Below are positions 44,051 through 52,882 of a DNA stretch of 64,000 nt, piece by piece. Below the pieces are notes generated by a model. The model searched no databases. It saw nothing but the letters and a program-made list of their open reading frames with translations, and had not been told where the DNA came from. Where the stretch lies: NCBI RefSeq assembly GCF_000024885.1, contig NC_013512.1:1860001-1924000 (forward strand), written 5' to 3'. Position 1 is the first letter of the stretch, and each line of letters starts with the position of its first letter. Both the position numbers and the translations under genes were made by a program. Source of the stretch: Sulfurospirillum deleyianum DSM 6946 (GTDB lineage Bacteria; Campylobacterota; Campylobacteria; Campylobacterales; Sulfurospirillaceae).

Positions 44051-45764
44051 AATCTCCTTTAATGTAACGTGCTTTTTTCGCCTCTTTAATTTTGCTAATA
44101 TCCACCAAAATAAAGCTATCGACACAATTTCCAAAGGCTTTATCTATATTGAAATCTAAAAAGCATATGCCTCCCTCATCACACAGTTCGGTGTACTGTT
44201 TATATAACGTTGGAACACACAAGTTCATTAAAGAGAGTTGCTCTTTGAGCGTTAAAAAATCGGCTTTATAATCATCGCCCGTAAAAAATGCCTCCGCCTC
44301 TTTCATCTCCGCATGACTCATAAAGTAACCATTTCGAGCCTTAACTAACGCAGAAGAAGGGCTAAAATAGAGCGTATAAAAGGTAATAATAAGATTCTTT
44401 GCCATCTTAGGATAGACATCACTTAAACTCACTGGTCCGTACATGTAACGAATATGCGGATTGGCAAACAAATACGCCCCAATGCCTTGCCACAAATAAT
44501 CCAGCGCTCTGCTCCCCCAATAACGAGGCTGAACGAAGGAGCGCCCTAGCTCAATGGCATTGTGCAAATAAGGCTCAAACGAGGGCATGAACTCAAAAAG
44601 CGTGTGTGAATAAAATCCCTCAGCTCCCAAATAATCACTGATAAAATTCGCCTCCCCAATACGATACGCCCCCACCACTTCAAGCTCTTCCTCATCCCAT
44701 AAAATAATGTGTTTATAGTGTTTATCAAAAAAATCAACATCCCGTTTTTCACCTGTACCCTCTTCCACTTTACGAAAAGTCACCTCCCGAAGTCTACCTA
44801 TCTCTTTAAGCAGTGCCGAGTTCTCCTCTGAAGCGTAAAGATAAATCTTTTTACCATCACTGGTTTGCCCCAAAAGAGTCGAATTTTTCAGCTCACTACG
44901 AATGGATTTGCGCTCTTCAGGATGGGCAATCGCCTTTTGGGTCGCAAAAATACCTTTTTTACCTTTACTAATGCGATAAAGATGCTTTTTCAGCAATCCA
45001 ACAAGCGTTGTCTCACTCATCTCGCTTTTTTGCAAACTCTTAAAAGGAATCATCTCTCCCACTTTAAAACCAATGATTTTAGAGCGTTTTTTAAACATCT
45101 CTCTGGCCAATAAAAAAGTAGAGAGTTGTTTATTAATCATCGAAAGCGTGTAAAAAAGCGGTGAATTTTTTGCATCAATAAACACAGGTAACAAAGGGGC
45201 ATTGCTTTTTTGGGCAAACTTTAAAAACCCTTTTTTCCATTTAGTGTCTTTGATGCCCGTAGGATGCGCTCTTGAGACCTCACCTGAAGGGAAAACGATG
45301 AGTGCTTCATCGTTTTGCAATGCCTCATACACTTTTTTGATAGACTCTTTTGCCATCACGCCATTGAGATTATCAATCGGAATCAAAAGCTCACTTAATG
45401 GCTCAATTTGCATCAAAATATCATTGGCAAGAATTTTAACATCGCTTCGAATCTCTTTCACCAAGGCAATGAGCGCCAATGCATCTAACGCTCCCAAAGG
45501 GTGATTGGCGATCATAATCACACGACCAGAAGCGGGGATATTGGCTTTATCTTTGTTGGAAATGGTATAACCAAAATTAAAATATTCCAATACTGCTTCC
45601 ACAAAATCAAAGCCCCTATACGCCTCCGTATGTGTTAAAAACGTGTTAATCTCCTCTTGATGGAGCAATTTTTTCAACACATAGACAAAACTGTGACGCA
45701 CAATGGAAGGATACGAAAGCATGGCAGGATATTTGACGCTCAAAGCTTTTTCAACATCGACCAT
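44049..45764 (-). CDS. olsF: Bifunctional acyltransferase, OlsF-like ornithine-lipid synthase
   Basis: A 571-aa fusion. The N-terminal ~270 residues are a PlsC-type O-acyltransferase (IANHPLGALDALALIALV, an HPxxxxD variant of HX4D, and FPSGEVSRAHPTG). The C-terminal ~300 resemble OlsB-type N-acyltransferases (VVGAYRIGEANFISDYLG, ELGRSFVQPRYWGSRALDYLWQGIGAYL, YMYGPVSLSDVYPK). This order is that of OlsF, which makes ornithine lipids in one protein. The gene is divergent from phoU-phoB-phoR and its promoter has a Pho-box-like element, matching the known link between phosphate starvation and phosphorus-free lipids. A lyso-phospholipid acyltransferase/GNAT fusion of other specificity is the alternative. 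Confidence 0.78.
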   Translation of the reverse strand: MVDVEKALSVKYPAMLSYPSIVRHSFVYVLKKLLHQEEINTFLTHTEAYRGFDFVEAVLEYFNFGYTISNKDKANIPASGRVIMIANHPLGALDALALIALVKEIRSDVKILANDILMQIEPLSELLIPIDNLNGVMAKESIKKVYEALQNDEALIVFPSGEVSRAHPTGIKDTKWKKGFLKFAQKSNAPLLPVFIDAKNSPLFYTLSMINKQLSTFLLAREMFKKRSKIIGFKVGEMIPFKSLQKSEMSETTLVGLLKKHLYRISKGKKGIFATQKAIAHPEERKSIRSELKNSTLLGQTSDGKKIYLYASEENSALLKEIGRLREVTFRKVEEGTGEKRDVDFFDKHYKHIILWDEEELEVVGAYRIGEANFISDYLGAEGFYSHTLFEFMPSFEPYLHNAIELGRSFVQPRYWGSRALDYLWQGIGAYLFANPHIRYMYGPVSLSDVYPKMAKNLIITFYTLYFSPSSALVKARNGYFMSHAEMKEAEAFFTGDDYKADFLTLKEQLSLMNLCVPTLYKQYTELCDEGGICFLDFNIDKAFGNCVDSFILVDISKIKEAKKARYIKGD

Positions 45765-45775
45765 CGTTGGCTCCT

Positions 45776-45787
45776 TTTACATGTAAA
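45776..45787. repeat. TTTACATGTAAA palindrome copy in the olsF leader
   Basis: Exact copy 12 nt before the olsF-like start, downstream of its predicted -10, next to the AAGGAG ribosome site on the minus strand. Confidence 0.9.
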
Positions 45788-45799
45788 GATTTTGGGGAG

Positions 45800-45834
45800 A
45801 TTATAAAAGGAGAGCATTACGATGTGGTAACGCT
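45800..45834 (-). promoter_or_regulatory. olsF-like gene promoter with Pho-box-like element
   Basis: On the coding strand AGCGTTACCACATCGTAATG (45815-45834; CGTTA-N6-CGTAA) is followed by 9 nt and TATAAT (45800-45805). The box is 14/20 identical to the phoU box and has the same spacing to the -10 as those of pstS and phoU. Confidence 0.6.
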
Positions 45835-45845
45835 AAGGGGCTTTT

Positions 45846-45880
45846 TATGTTACCATATTGTAACGATTTCGAACTACAAT
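45846..45880 (+). promoter_or_regulatory. phoU-phoB-phoR promoter with Pho-box-like element
   Basis: TATGTTACCATATTGTAACG (45846-45865; TGTTA-N6-TGTAA) is followed by 9 nt and TACAAT (45875-45880). The box is 14/20 identical to the pstS box with identical spacing, suggesting autoregulation of the system. Confidence 0.6.
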
Positions 45881-45907
45881 GATGAGAAACTATTACAAGG
45901 AAGATGG

Positions 45908-46576
45908 ATGCTTCAAAAATATGAAGAGAGACTCATTGAAATCAAAAAAATGCTTTTAGACCTCGGCGCTGAGATTACGATGGCAAGTGAAAAAACACTC
46001 AGTGGCATGGAGAGTTTAGATATCAGTCGTTTTGACTCAGCCAAAACGCTTTTGAAAAATGTAGAAAACCAAGCCAATGCTATTGATAATGAAATTGTGG
46101 TAACCCTCGCACTTTTTGGTCCTGAAGCCAAAGATTTGCGTAAGATGGTTGCTTATCTTAAAATCACCAACGAATTGGTCAAAATCGCCGAAAATATTCG
46201 CAGTTTCAGTAAACGTATGGCGCTCCATTTACAAAGCGGTATCTCTTTTGCGTCCCTACACGAATACTCAGCGCACTTGTGTAAAACATCTATTCAAGCC
46301 GTCACCCTTTCTATCTCAACAATCGATATTGTGGATAAAGAGATGCTTGAAGATATCTATCGAAAAGTAAAAGTGGAAGAGAGCAAGAGCGATGATTTGT
46401 ACTCCATTTTGGAAAAAAATATTTTAAGCGATATTGCCAAACTGATTGACCAAGGTGCCGATTTTATTCAGATTTTAAGTACGATGCGAAAACTTGAGCG
46501 CATGGCAGATAGAAGTGTCAATATCGTTCAACTCATGATTTTCGCCCGTGTGGGTGGAGAGATGAAGACCTATTAA
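45908..46576 (+). CDS. phoU: Phosphate signalling protein PhoU
   Basis: A 222-aa all-helical protein made of two PhoU repeats; it relays Pst transporter state to the sensor kinase and holds it inactive when phosphate is plentiful. The start is ATG 45908 (MLQKYEERLIEIKKML), preceded by AAGGAAG; a longer reading from 45767 would cover both promoters. Metal-binding-type sequences are visible (VKIAENIRSFSKRM and KLERMADRSVNIVQLM, the ER-AD-N pattern). It leads the operon with phoB and phoR instead of following pstB. Confidence 0.9.
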   Translation: MLQKYEERLIEIKKMLLDLGAEITMASEKTLSGMESLDISRFDSAKTLLKNVENQANAIDNEIVVTLALFGPEAKDLRKMVAYLKITNELVKIAENIRSFSKRMALHLQSGISFASLHEYSAHLCKTSIQAVTLSISTIDIVDKEMLEDIYRKVKVEESKSDDLYSILEKNILSDIAKLIDQGADFIQILSTMRKLERMADRSVNIVQLMIFARVGGEMKTY

Positions 46577-46607
46577 ATCCAATGATTTTTTACACTATTG
46601 AGGGAAA

Positions 46608-47279
46608 ATGAAGCAGACCATTTTAATTATCGAAGATGAAGAGGATTTACTCGAACTTTTAGAGTATAACTTGCAAAAAGAGGGATATGAAACCTTAGGC
46701 TTTTTAAACACCAAAAACGTAGAAAAGTGTTTGCAAGAAGAGCCCATTGACCTTTTAATTGTCGATAGAAATCTTCCAGGGATGGAAGGCAGTGAATTTG
46801 TGAAAACCCTTCGGGAAAAGGGTTTCTCTCAAGCGGTGATTTTTGTCACCGCTAAAGACAGCGATGCGCACATCGAAGAGGGATTTTTACGAGGTGGGGA
46901 TGATTATCTCACCAAACCGTACAATATGAGAGAGCTACTGCTTCGCATTAAAGCCATTTTAGCACGCACCGCACCTTATCAGCAAAAAACGCTCTCCTAT
47001 CGTGATTTAATCCTTGATTTGGAAGCGCATACGTTACATGTAAACACCAAAGAAGTTGAACTGACCAAACTCGAATTTGACCTTTTACGCACCCTCATTG
47101 AAAACAAAAGCTCTGTTTTAAGCCGTGAATTTCTACTCGAACATGTCTGGAAAAGTGATGACTTTTTTCAAGATAAAACGGTCAATGTTGCCATCAACCG
47201 TCTCAAAGGAAAAATAGACCCCAGCAAAGAAAAAGAGTACATCAAATCCGTCTGGGGCGTAGGATACAGCTTATGCTAA
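46608..47279 (+). CDS. phoB: OmpR-family response regulator, PhoB-like
   Basis: A 223-aa response regulator: receiver domain with phosphorylatable D53 (LLIVDRNLPGM), acidic pocket EDEED (residues 9-13), conserved Lys in DDYLTKPYN, and a C-terminal winged helix with EFLLEHVWKSDDFFQDKTVNVAINRLKGKI (read in parts) and VWGVGYSL. It is between phoU and its cognate kinase. The gene order and Pho-box-like promoters argue that it is the phosphate regulator. A one-mismatch palindrome (47033-47044) encodes LHVN. Confidence 0.88.
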   Translation: MKQTILIIEDEEDLLELLEYNLQKEGYETLGFLNTKNVEKCLQEEPIDLLIVDRNLPGMEGSEFVKTLREKGFSQAVIFVTAKDSDAHIEEGFLRGGDDYLTKPYNMRELLLRIKAILARTAPYQQKTLSYRDLILDLEAHTLHVNTKEVELTKLEFDLLRTLIENKSSVLSREFLLEHVWKSDDFFQDKTVNVAINRLKGKIDPSKEKEYIKSVWGVGYSLC

Positions 47280-48676
47280 TGCTTCACCAGCACATCACCC
47301 GTGCGCTTTTGACACTCTTTTTGGGCACGCTTTTTCTCTCAAGTATCGTGAGTTACTTTACCATTAAAACAGACAATATCGAAACCTATCAACGTCAATT
47401 AATCGCTTATATCAAAATCATCAAACACCAACTTCCCAGCACTCCTGACACACTTGAATCGTTTGCTACGCTCATTAAAGAAGATTCAGGGATTCGTTTT
47501 ACCCTAATCAACGAAGAGGGTGTCGTTTTGGTCGATAGCGATAAAGACAGTGAAACGATGGACAACCACGCCCATCGTGAGGAGATAGTTAAAGCTCAAA
47601 AAATCGAATTTGCACATGCCATTCGCTTTTCTGATTCGATAAAAAGTAATTTTCTCTACGTTGCACACCGCTTTGAATATAATAACCAAATACTCTTTTT
47701 ACGTCTGGCAATGAACATAGGCTCCATCATGCACAATTTTTACGAGCTCTGGGTCAAGATAGCGCTTATCTTTACGCTCAGCCTTCTTCTTGGTCTTTAT
47801 GGCGCCTATCATCTCAGTAAAAAGATTCGTCATGAGATTGATAAAATCATTGCAAATCTGCAACAAATCGCCGATAAAGATTATAAAATCACCCTCTCCT
47901 CTCACTTTTGTTTAGAGTTCTTAGAAATTTCCAATTACCTTAAAAAACTTGCGACAAAACTAGAAAAACGTGCCCGTCAAAAACGCAAATACACCGCAAA
48001 AATCAAACTGATTTCCCAACAGCGAAGCGATGTTATCTCCGCTATTAGCCATGAGTTTAAAAATTCCATTGCCTCCATTATGGGATATGCGCAAACCCTG
48101 TTGGATGACCCCAATGCCAGTGTGCAAATCAAAGAGCGCTTTTTAGGAAAGATTGTTCAAAACGGTCAAAAAATTTCTACGATGATAGATCGTTTAGCCC
48201 TGACCACCAAATTTGAAAATGGGGATTTTACGACGCAAAGTAGCAGTTTTGATATCGTCAAAATAACCCACGACATTGCACAAAGTTTTCGAGAAAAAAA
48301 CCCAACACGTACCATAGAATGCCATCTTCCTCCGCACTACCTCATCAACGCAGATCGTACGATGATGGAGCTGGTTATCACCAACTTAATTGACAATGCC
48401 CTTAAATATTCAGACGATACCATTACGATTTGCCTAGAAGAAAATGCTTTACATGTAAAAGATAGTGGCGTGGGCATTAAAGAAGATGAAATCGACAAAG
48501 TAACCAAAAAATTCTACCGTTCTAACTCACACTCATGGGATAACTCTATGGGACTTGGTTTAGCACTGGTCAATTACATCCTCAAACTTCACAACACCAG
48601 CCTAGAGATTCAAAGTACCTTAGGCGTTGGCTCTGATTTTTCATTTAAATTACCTTCAAACCATTCTGTACTATGA
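47273..48676 (+). CDS. phoR: Sensor histidine kinase, PhoR-like
   Basis: A 467-aa membrane kinase: TM1 (about 10-31), a periplasmic domain of ~130 residues, TM2 (about 162-182), a linker, the dimerisation helix with H260 (AISHEFKNSIASIMGY), and the ATPase domain with N box (ITNLIDNALKYSDD), DSGVGI and GLGLALVNYIL. Start ATG 47273 overlaps the phoB-like gene by 7 nt and has AGGA 8 nt before it; ATG 47279 (TAATG) is an alternative. Unlike E. coli PhoR it has a real periplasmic domain. An exact palindrome (48448-48459) is read as LHVK right before DSGVGI. Confidence 0.88.
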   Translation: MLMLHQHITRALLTLFLGTLFLSSIVSYFTIKTDNIETYQRQLIAYIKIIKHQLPSTPDTLESFATLIKEDSGIRFTLINEEGVVLVDSDKDSETMDNHAHREEIVKAQKIEFAHAIRFSDSIKSNFLYVAHRFEYNNQILFLRLAMNIGSIMHNFYELWVKIALIFTLSLLLGLYGAYHLSKKIRHEIDKIIANLQQIADKDYKITLSSHFCLEFLEISNYLKKLATKLEKRARQKRKYTAKIKLISQQRSDVISAISHEFKNSIASIMGYAQTLLDDPNASVQIKERFLGKIVQNGQKISTMIDRLALTTKFENGDFTTQSSSFDIVKITHDIAQSFREKNPTRTIECHLPPHYLINADRTMMELVITNLIDNALKYSDDTITICLEENALHVKDSGVGIKEDEIDKVTKKFYRSNSHSWDNSMGLGLALVNYILKLHNTSLEIQSTLGVGSDFSFKLPSNHSVL

Positions 48677-48705
48677 TGTGCGCATTTTCATAAAAAAGGC
48701 GTTAC

Positions 48706-49125
48706 ATGAACACAATGGGAGAACCCCGTATCAAAATGGTAGCCATGCCCAAAGATACAAATCCCGCTGGAAATATCTTTGGCGGGTGGATTATGTCGCA
48801 AATTGATATTGCAGGTGCCCTTGCTACACGGGATTTAAATGTGGGACGTGTTGTCACCGTAGCCGTCCACTCCATGGAGTTTAAAGAACCGCTTCATGTG
48901 GGAGATGTGATAAGTTGCTATGGGAAAATTATGCGTGTGGGGACAACCTCCTTAACCGTTCAAGTCGAGGTTAATGCGGAGCGCTCCTACTTTGGTGAAC
49001 GCCGCTGTTTGCATGTCACCAGTGCGGTACTCACCTATGTACATGTCGATAAAGAAGGCACTAAAATACCCATTCCCTACACCCATCAAGAACTTCTTGC
49101 TTTAGGCATTGAGAGCAAAAAATAA
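48706..49125 (+). CDS. Acyl-CoA thioesterase, YciA type
   Basis: A 139-aa hotdog-fold thioesterase. The family pattern is clear: GEPRIKMVAMPKDTNPAGNIFGGWIMSQIDIAG, where Asn and the GGW loop bind CoA and the Asp (QIDIAG) is catalytic, followed by VHSMEFKEPLHVGDV. It likely hydrolyses short- or medium-chain acyl-CoA. It is 29 nt after phoR and could be read through from that operon, but has its own terminator. Confidence 0.9.
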   Translation: MNTMGEPRIKMVAMPKDTNPAGNIFGGWIMSQIDIAGALATRDLNVGRVVTVAVHSMEFKEPLHVGDVISCYGKIMRVGTTSLTVQVEVNAERSYFGERRCLHVTSAVLTYVHVDKEGTKIPIPYTHQELLALGIESKK

Positions 49126-49131
49126 CCAAGA

Positions 49132-49160
49132 AGAAGAGAGGCTTTTAAAGCCTCTCTTCT
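49132..49160. terminator. Terminator between the thioesterase and the orphan kinase
   Basis: A near-perfect inverted repeat, AGAAGAGAGGCTTT / AAAGCCTCTCTTCT, with minimal loop between convergent genes. A one-mismatch palindrome (49160-49171) abuts it. Confidence 0.8.
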
Positions 49161-49175
49161 TTACATGTAACGCCG

Positions 49176-50894
49176 TTAATCAATATCATCCTTTGGCAAA
49201 ACAATGCTCACCATCAAGCCACCCGCTTCGTTACTGACAGCGATAGAACCTTGCATACTCTGCTCAATAATCTGTTTTGCCATATACAAACCTGTCCCAC
49301 TCCCTTTTGTGCCCTCTTTAGTCGTAAAGAAAGGATCAAAAAGATGAGGAAGTTTATCTTTATCCACACCACCCCCATTATCTAATACCTCAATAATCAC
49401 ATAATGCTCTTGCTCATACACACGTATCCAAATGTGCCCTTTTTCAATACGACGCTCCGAAATAGCATCTTTGGCATTATTAATCAAAACTAAAAAGACA
49501 TGAGAGAGCTCTTTTTTAAACCCATAGAGTGCCAAATCAGGGGAACACTCAATCTCAAAAGTGATATCATGGTTCGCAATGCCACCATCTGTTATCTTCA
49601 AACTCTCCTCAATACATGCGTGCAAATAAAAGAGTATCTTGCCTTTATCGGGTTTAAAAAAATCCTTAAAATCATCAATCGTTGAGGACATATGCACAAT
49701 AATCCCCCGCAATTTTTTAATCTCCTCTTCCAAAATCAAAGGAGTTAATTTTCTGGTTTGGCTCTCTAAAAAGATGCGGTTAATAATCACACTAATGGTA
49801 TTAAGCGGTTGCCTCCATTGATGAGCAATATTATTAATCATTTCACCTAGGGCTGCTAGTTTGGACTGTTGAAAGAGCATCCTGTCTTTCAAACGGTTTT
49901 TTTCAACTTCCTCTTGAATGCTCTTTTCTAAATGAAGATTCATCTCTTCTATGGCGACTTTGGTTTCAAACGCATCACATAACGCTTGAGCAATCTCTCC
50001 ATACTCATTTTTTTGAAGCACATACTTTTGTAAAGGTTCCTTGCTTTTTTGTTTTAAAGAGAGGGAGATATCACGCAGAGGAAACGTAATGTATTTAGCG
50101 ATAAGAGCGATAAAAACAAGCATCAGAATCAGCGTATGCGCAAGATTAAGCTGCATATCTTTCATCCCATAATCATCTAACACCTCACTCATACGATTAT
50201 GCATATGCAAATAGAGCGTAGCAACGATTGAGCCTCTATAATCTCGTAGCACAATCTCATCAGCAATCATATAATCATTATGCAACGGCGCTAAACGGTT
50301 CAGCTGTACCTTAGCAATTCCATACGAGCCTAAATCCTTTAAAAAAGCCTCATCCCAATGCTTGACAATCACCACAAACCCTTTGGCTCTATCAAAAGAG
50401 GTGATGCGCTGATCGAGTCTTCGAATTGGGGCAATATAAAACTCAAGAACTTTATGCTCATGGTTGAGAAAAAAGTGTAAAACATGCTCTTGACTGGCAT
50501 CTAAAAATTGGAGATTTAACCATGTAGGAAGATTATCTAAAAAGGGTTTTTTCGTCTCACTAAAGAGTACCTTTTTGGATGCATTTAAGACATAAAACCC
50601 ATCAATCGTAAATTGAATCGTACTGCCTTCAAGATTATCCCTCGCCCACTCTTCATCAGGCTCCTCAGCAAATGACGCCAAATCATTCCAAACGGCATAA
50701 TCTAAAGACTGTTTTTTCATCGGTTCAGACTTGAGCGCTAGAATCTGCTTAAACCCTTCGCTCAGCTCTTTCGCATACCCTTCTGCCATCACTTTGACAT
50801 GTTCACGCTCTTGAACCCATAAGAAAGATTGTATGCCAATAGCGACCAAAAAGGTCATCATTGCCAAAATAAAAAAAGAGGACTTGACACTCAT
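49176..50894 (-). CDS. Sensor histidine kinase with CHASE4-type sensor domain
   Basis: A 572-aa membrane kinase: TM1 (about 5-25), a periplasmic CHASE4-like domain starting with the hallmark LDYAVWNDLASFAEEPDEEW, TM2 (about 252-270), a helical linker, an H box LAALGEMINNIAHQWRQPLN (H358) and an ATPase domain with NNAKDAI, DNGGGV and GSGTGLYMAKQII. No response regulator is adjacent, so it is an orphan. A one-mismatch palindrome (50936-50947) lies between it and queC. Stimulus unknown. Confidence 0.9.
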   Translation of the reverse strand: MSVKSSFFILAMMTFLVAIGIQSFLWVQEREHVKVMAEGYAKELSEGFKQILALKSEPMKKQSLDYAVWNDLASFAEEPDEEWARDNLEGSTIQFTIDGFYVLNASKKVLFSETKKPFLDNLPTWLNLQFLDASQEHVLHFFLNHEHKVLEFYIAPIRRLDQRITSFDRAKGFVVIVKHWDEAFLKDLGSYGIAKVQLNRLAPLHNDYMIADEIVLRDYRGSIVATLYLHMHNRMSEVLDDYGMKDMQLNLAHTLILMLVFIALIAKYITFPLRDISLSLKQKSKEPLQKYVLQKNEYGEIAQALCDAFETKVAIEEMNLHLEKSIQEEVEKNRLKDRMLFQQSKLAALGEMINNIAHQWRQPLNTISVIINRIFLESQTRKLTPLILEEEIKKLRGIIVHMSSTIDDFKDFFKPDKGKILFYLHACIEESLKITDGGIANHDITFEIECSPDLALYGFKKELSHVFLVLINNAKDAISERRIEKGHIWIRVYEQEHYVIIEVLDNGGGVDKDKLPHLFDPFFTTKEGTKGSGTGLYMAKQIIEQSMQGSIAVSNEAGGLMVSIVLPKDDID

Positions 50895-50951
50895 AAGAGA
50901 ACTCCTTTATGGATGCACCAAAGGCTCTTCCTTTCTTTACATGTAAGAGAG

Positions 50952-51620
50952 TCAGATGCCCTTTTCGTAAGCTTCCCAGCCTTGTTTACGCAACACGCAT
51001 GCGGGGCACTCGCCACATCCATATCCCCACGTGTGTTTCTCACTATGTTCACCATTATAACACGTATGCGACTCATTAAGCACCAAATCCAAAACGCCCT
51101 CTTCTTTTGAAAGTAAAAATGTTTCCGCTTTGGTTAAGTGCATAAGCGGATAATGAAACGTAATGTTCGCTTCACTTCCTAAATTTAGCGCAAGTTCTAA
51201 GGCTTTCACAAACGGTTCCCTACAATCAGGATAACCTGAGTAATCAGTCTGATTCACCCCAATAATAATATGCTCAATCCCCTGCTTTTGTGCAAACGCA
51301 TGAGCGAGGGTAAAAAAAATGGCATTGCGATTGGGCACGAAAGAAGCTGGAAGATTGGTGTGTACTCTGTGGTGTGCACCAATATCTTGTGTGCTATCAA
51401 TCAAGGCAGAATCATTAAGCTGTGAAAACGCATCTAAACTTAACAGCGTGTTTTTTACATGTAAAAGCGAAGCAATCTTTTGTGCTTGAGCAATTTCTAC
51501 TTTATGTTTTTGCCCATAATCAAACGTAATGCTCTCCACATACTCAAAACGATTCTTCGCCCATCCCAGACAGGTCGTGCTATCTTGTCCACCGCTAAAA
51601 ACAACCAATGCCTTACTCAT
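50952..51620 (-). CDS. queC: 7-cyano-7-deazaguanine (preQ0) synthase
   Basis: ATP-dependent conversion of 7-carboxy-7-deazaguanine to preQ0 in queuosine biosynthesis. It is 222 aa with the PP-loop FSGGQDSTT (8-16) and four C-terminal zinc Cys in CYNGEHSEKHTWGYGCGECPAC (two of them CGECPAC). Its start overlaps the queE stop by one base. An exact palindrome (51454-51465) is read as LHVK. All expected residues are present. Confidence 0.95.
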   Translation of the reverse strand: MSKALVVFSGGQDSTTCLGWAKNRFEYVESITFDYGQKHKVEIAQAQKIASLLHVKNTLLSLDAFSQLNDSALIDSTQDIGAHHRVHTNLPASFVPNRNAIFFTLAHAFAQKQGIEHIIIGVNQTDYSGYPDCREPFVKALELALNLGSEANITFHYPLMHLTKAETFLLSKEEGVLDLVLNESHTCYNGEHSEKHTWGYGCGECPACVLRKQGWEAYEKGI

Positions 51621-52198
51621 TACTCTACTCCTAAAAACTTGTGCAGTTGCACACTCAAAATAAAACGAGGGTTGGCTTTAACAAACGCAATGCAAAAGGC
51701 TAAATTTTCTTGATTGGGCGTGTGCGCATTGTTTTGTGGCTGAATAAACAGAGGCTTGTAACTTTTAAAATCAAGCAATTTAGAAACATCTGAATCTTTA
51801 GAGACGATAAACTTCACCTCATCATATCCATGTTTTGCAATGTGATTCCAATCTTTAGGGCTATACGTTATCCAGTTGGCACTGGCGATATTTGAAAAAT
51901 TATAACCATTGGTTTCCACCGATACCGCGTACATATGCGCTTGTAAAAAGTCAATAAAACCATTGAGATCATAAATGCTAGGCTCACCCCCTGTGATAAT
52001 CACATTCATCGAAGGATACGCCTTAATGCGCTCTAACACCGCATCAAATGAAAGCTCCTCATACGCACCCTTATGAAGCTCCTCATCACAAAAGGAACAG
52101 CTCAAATTGCACCCATAAAGACGAATAAAAATAGAAGGAACCCCCACTTGCGTTCCCTCACCTTGAATGGAATAAAACATCTCGACAACTTTTAACAT
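51620..52198 (-). CDS. queE: 7-carboxy-7-deazaguanine synthase
   Basis: Radical SAM enzyme that contracts the ring of 6-carboxytetrahydropterin to 7-carboxy-7-deazaguanine. It is 192 aa, a compact form. The SAM-cluster ligands are C30, C34 and C37 (GCNLSCSFCDEE), preceded by YSIQGEGTQVGVPSIFIR, with ITGGEPSIYD following. It forms an operon with queC and is divergent from queD. Confidence 0.94.
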   Translation of the reverse strand: MLKVVEMFYSIQGEGTQVGVPSIFIRLYGCNLSCSFCDEELHKGAYEELSFDAVLERIKAYPSMNVIITGGEPSIYDLNGFIDFLQAHMYAVSVETNGYNFSNIASANWITYSPKDWNHIAKHGYDEVKFIVSKDSDVSKLLDFKSYKPLFIQPQNNAHTPNQENLAFCIAFVKANPRFILSVQLHKFLGVE

Positions 52199-52318
52199 AA
52201 CACTCTTCTTATTTTTTTATCCTATTATCATAGTCTTTTTAGACTAAAAAGCACGTCAAAAATCTTCTTTATATCTCTTTTTAGGTATCATTTAAGCATC
52301 ACATATTAAGGTATATCT

Positions 52319-52861
52319 ATGTTATGGCAAATCAGTAAAGAGTTCGATTTTTGTTACGGACATCGTGTCTGGTCGCAACAACTCGACTCCGAATTTTCCC
52401 TCACAGGCTGTTTAGCGTGCCGTCATCTGCACGGACATCAAGGTAAAATTGTCGTTTATTTACAGAGTAATGAACTTAAAAACGGTATGGTCACAGACTT
52501 TCACCATCTTAATTGGTTCAAACAATTTTTAGACGCAACGCTCGATCACAAATTTATCATTGACATCCATGACCCACTCTTTGAAACGCTTTTACCGCAC
52601 TTTGCGGATAAACAAAATCTCCTAAGCCACGAAGCAGGCTATCAAACGCCTGATTTAAGCAAAGTGGCGCATGAAGCGATGCATCTCATCGAAATGTATG
52701 AAGGGTATATTATCGTCGATTTTGTCCCTACGAGTGAAAATATCTCGACATGGCTTTTGGAAATCATCCAGAAAAAAATGAGTCGTTTGGGAGTCAAAGT
52801 ATCGCATGTGGAGTTTTTAGAAACTCCCAAAAGCAGAAGTATCGTCTACAATCAAAAGTAG
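52319..52861 (+). CDS. queD: 6-carboxy-5,6,7,8-tetrahydropterin synthase
   Basis: Converts dihydroneopterin triphosphate to 6-carboxytetrahydropterin, the substrate of QueE. Zinc ligands H15, H38 and H40 and catalytic C34 can be read in FCYGHRVW and CRHLHGHQG. At 180 aa it is longer than E. coli QueD (about 120), with inserts in the first half. I looked in the 120-bp divergent gap to queE (52199-52318) for a preQ1 riboswitch and saw none. Confidence 0.92.
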   Translation: MLWQISKEFDFCYGHRVWSQQLDSEFSLTGCLACRHLHGHQGKIVVYLQSNELKNGMVTDFHHLNWFKQFLDATLDHKFIIDIHDPLFETLLPHFADKQNLLSHEAGYQTPDLSKVAHEAMHLIEMYEGYIIVDFVPTSENISTWLLEIIQKKMSRLGVKVSHVEFLETPKSRSIVYNQK

Positions 52862-52878
52862 GGTTTTCCCCTACTTTT
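52854..52878. terminator. Shared terminator of queD and dUTPase genes
   Basis: AAAAGTAGGG / CCCTACTTTT, a 10-bp stem with a 5-nt loop and T-rich end. The queD stop codon lies in the left arm, and the dUTPase gene stops 4 nt beyond. Confidence 0.85.
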
Positions 52879-52882
52879 TTAT

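Noticed and set aside
52199-52318. preQ1 riboswitch before queD/queE
   Set aside because: No preQ1 aptamer pattern (short stem with A-rich tail pseudoknot) could be seen on either strand.
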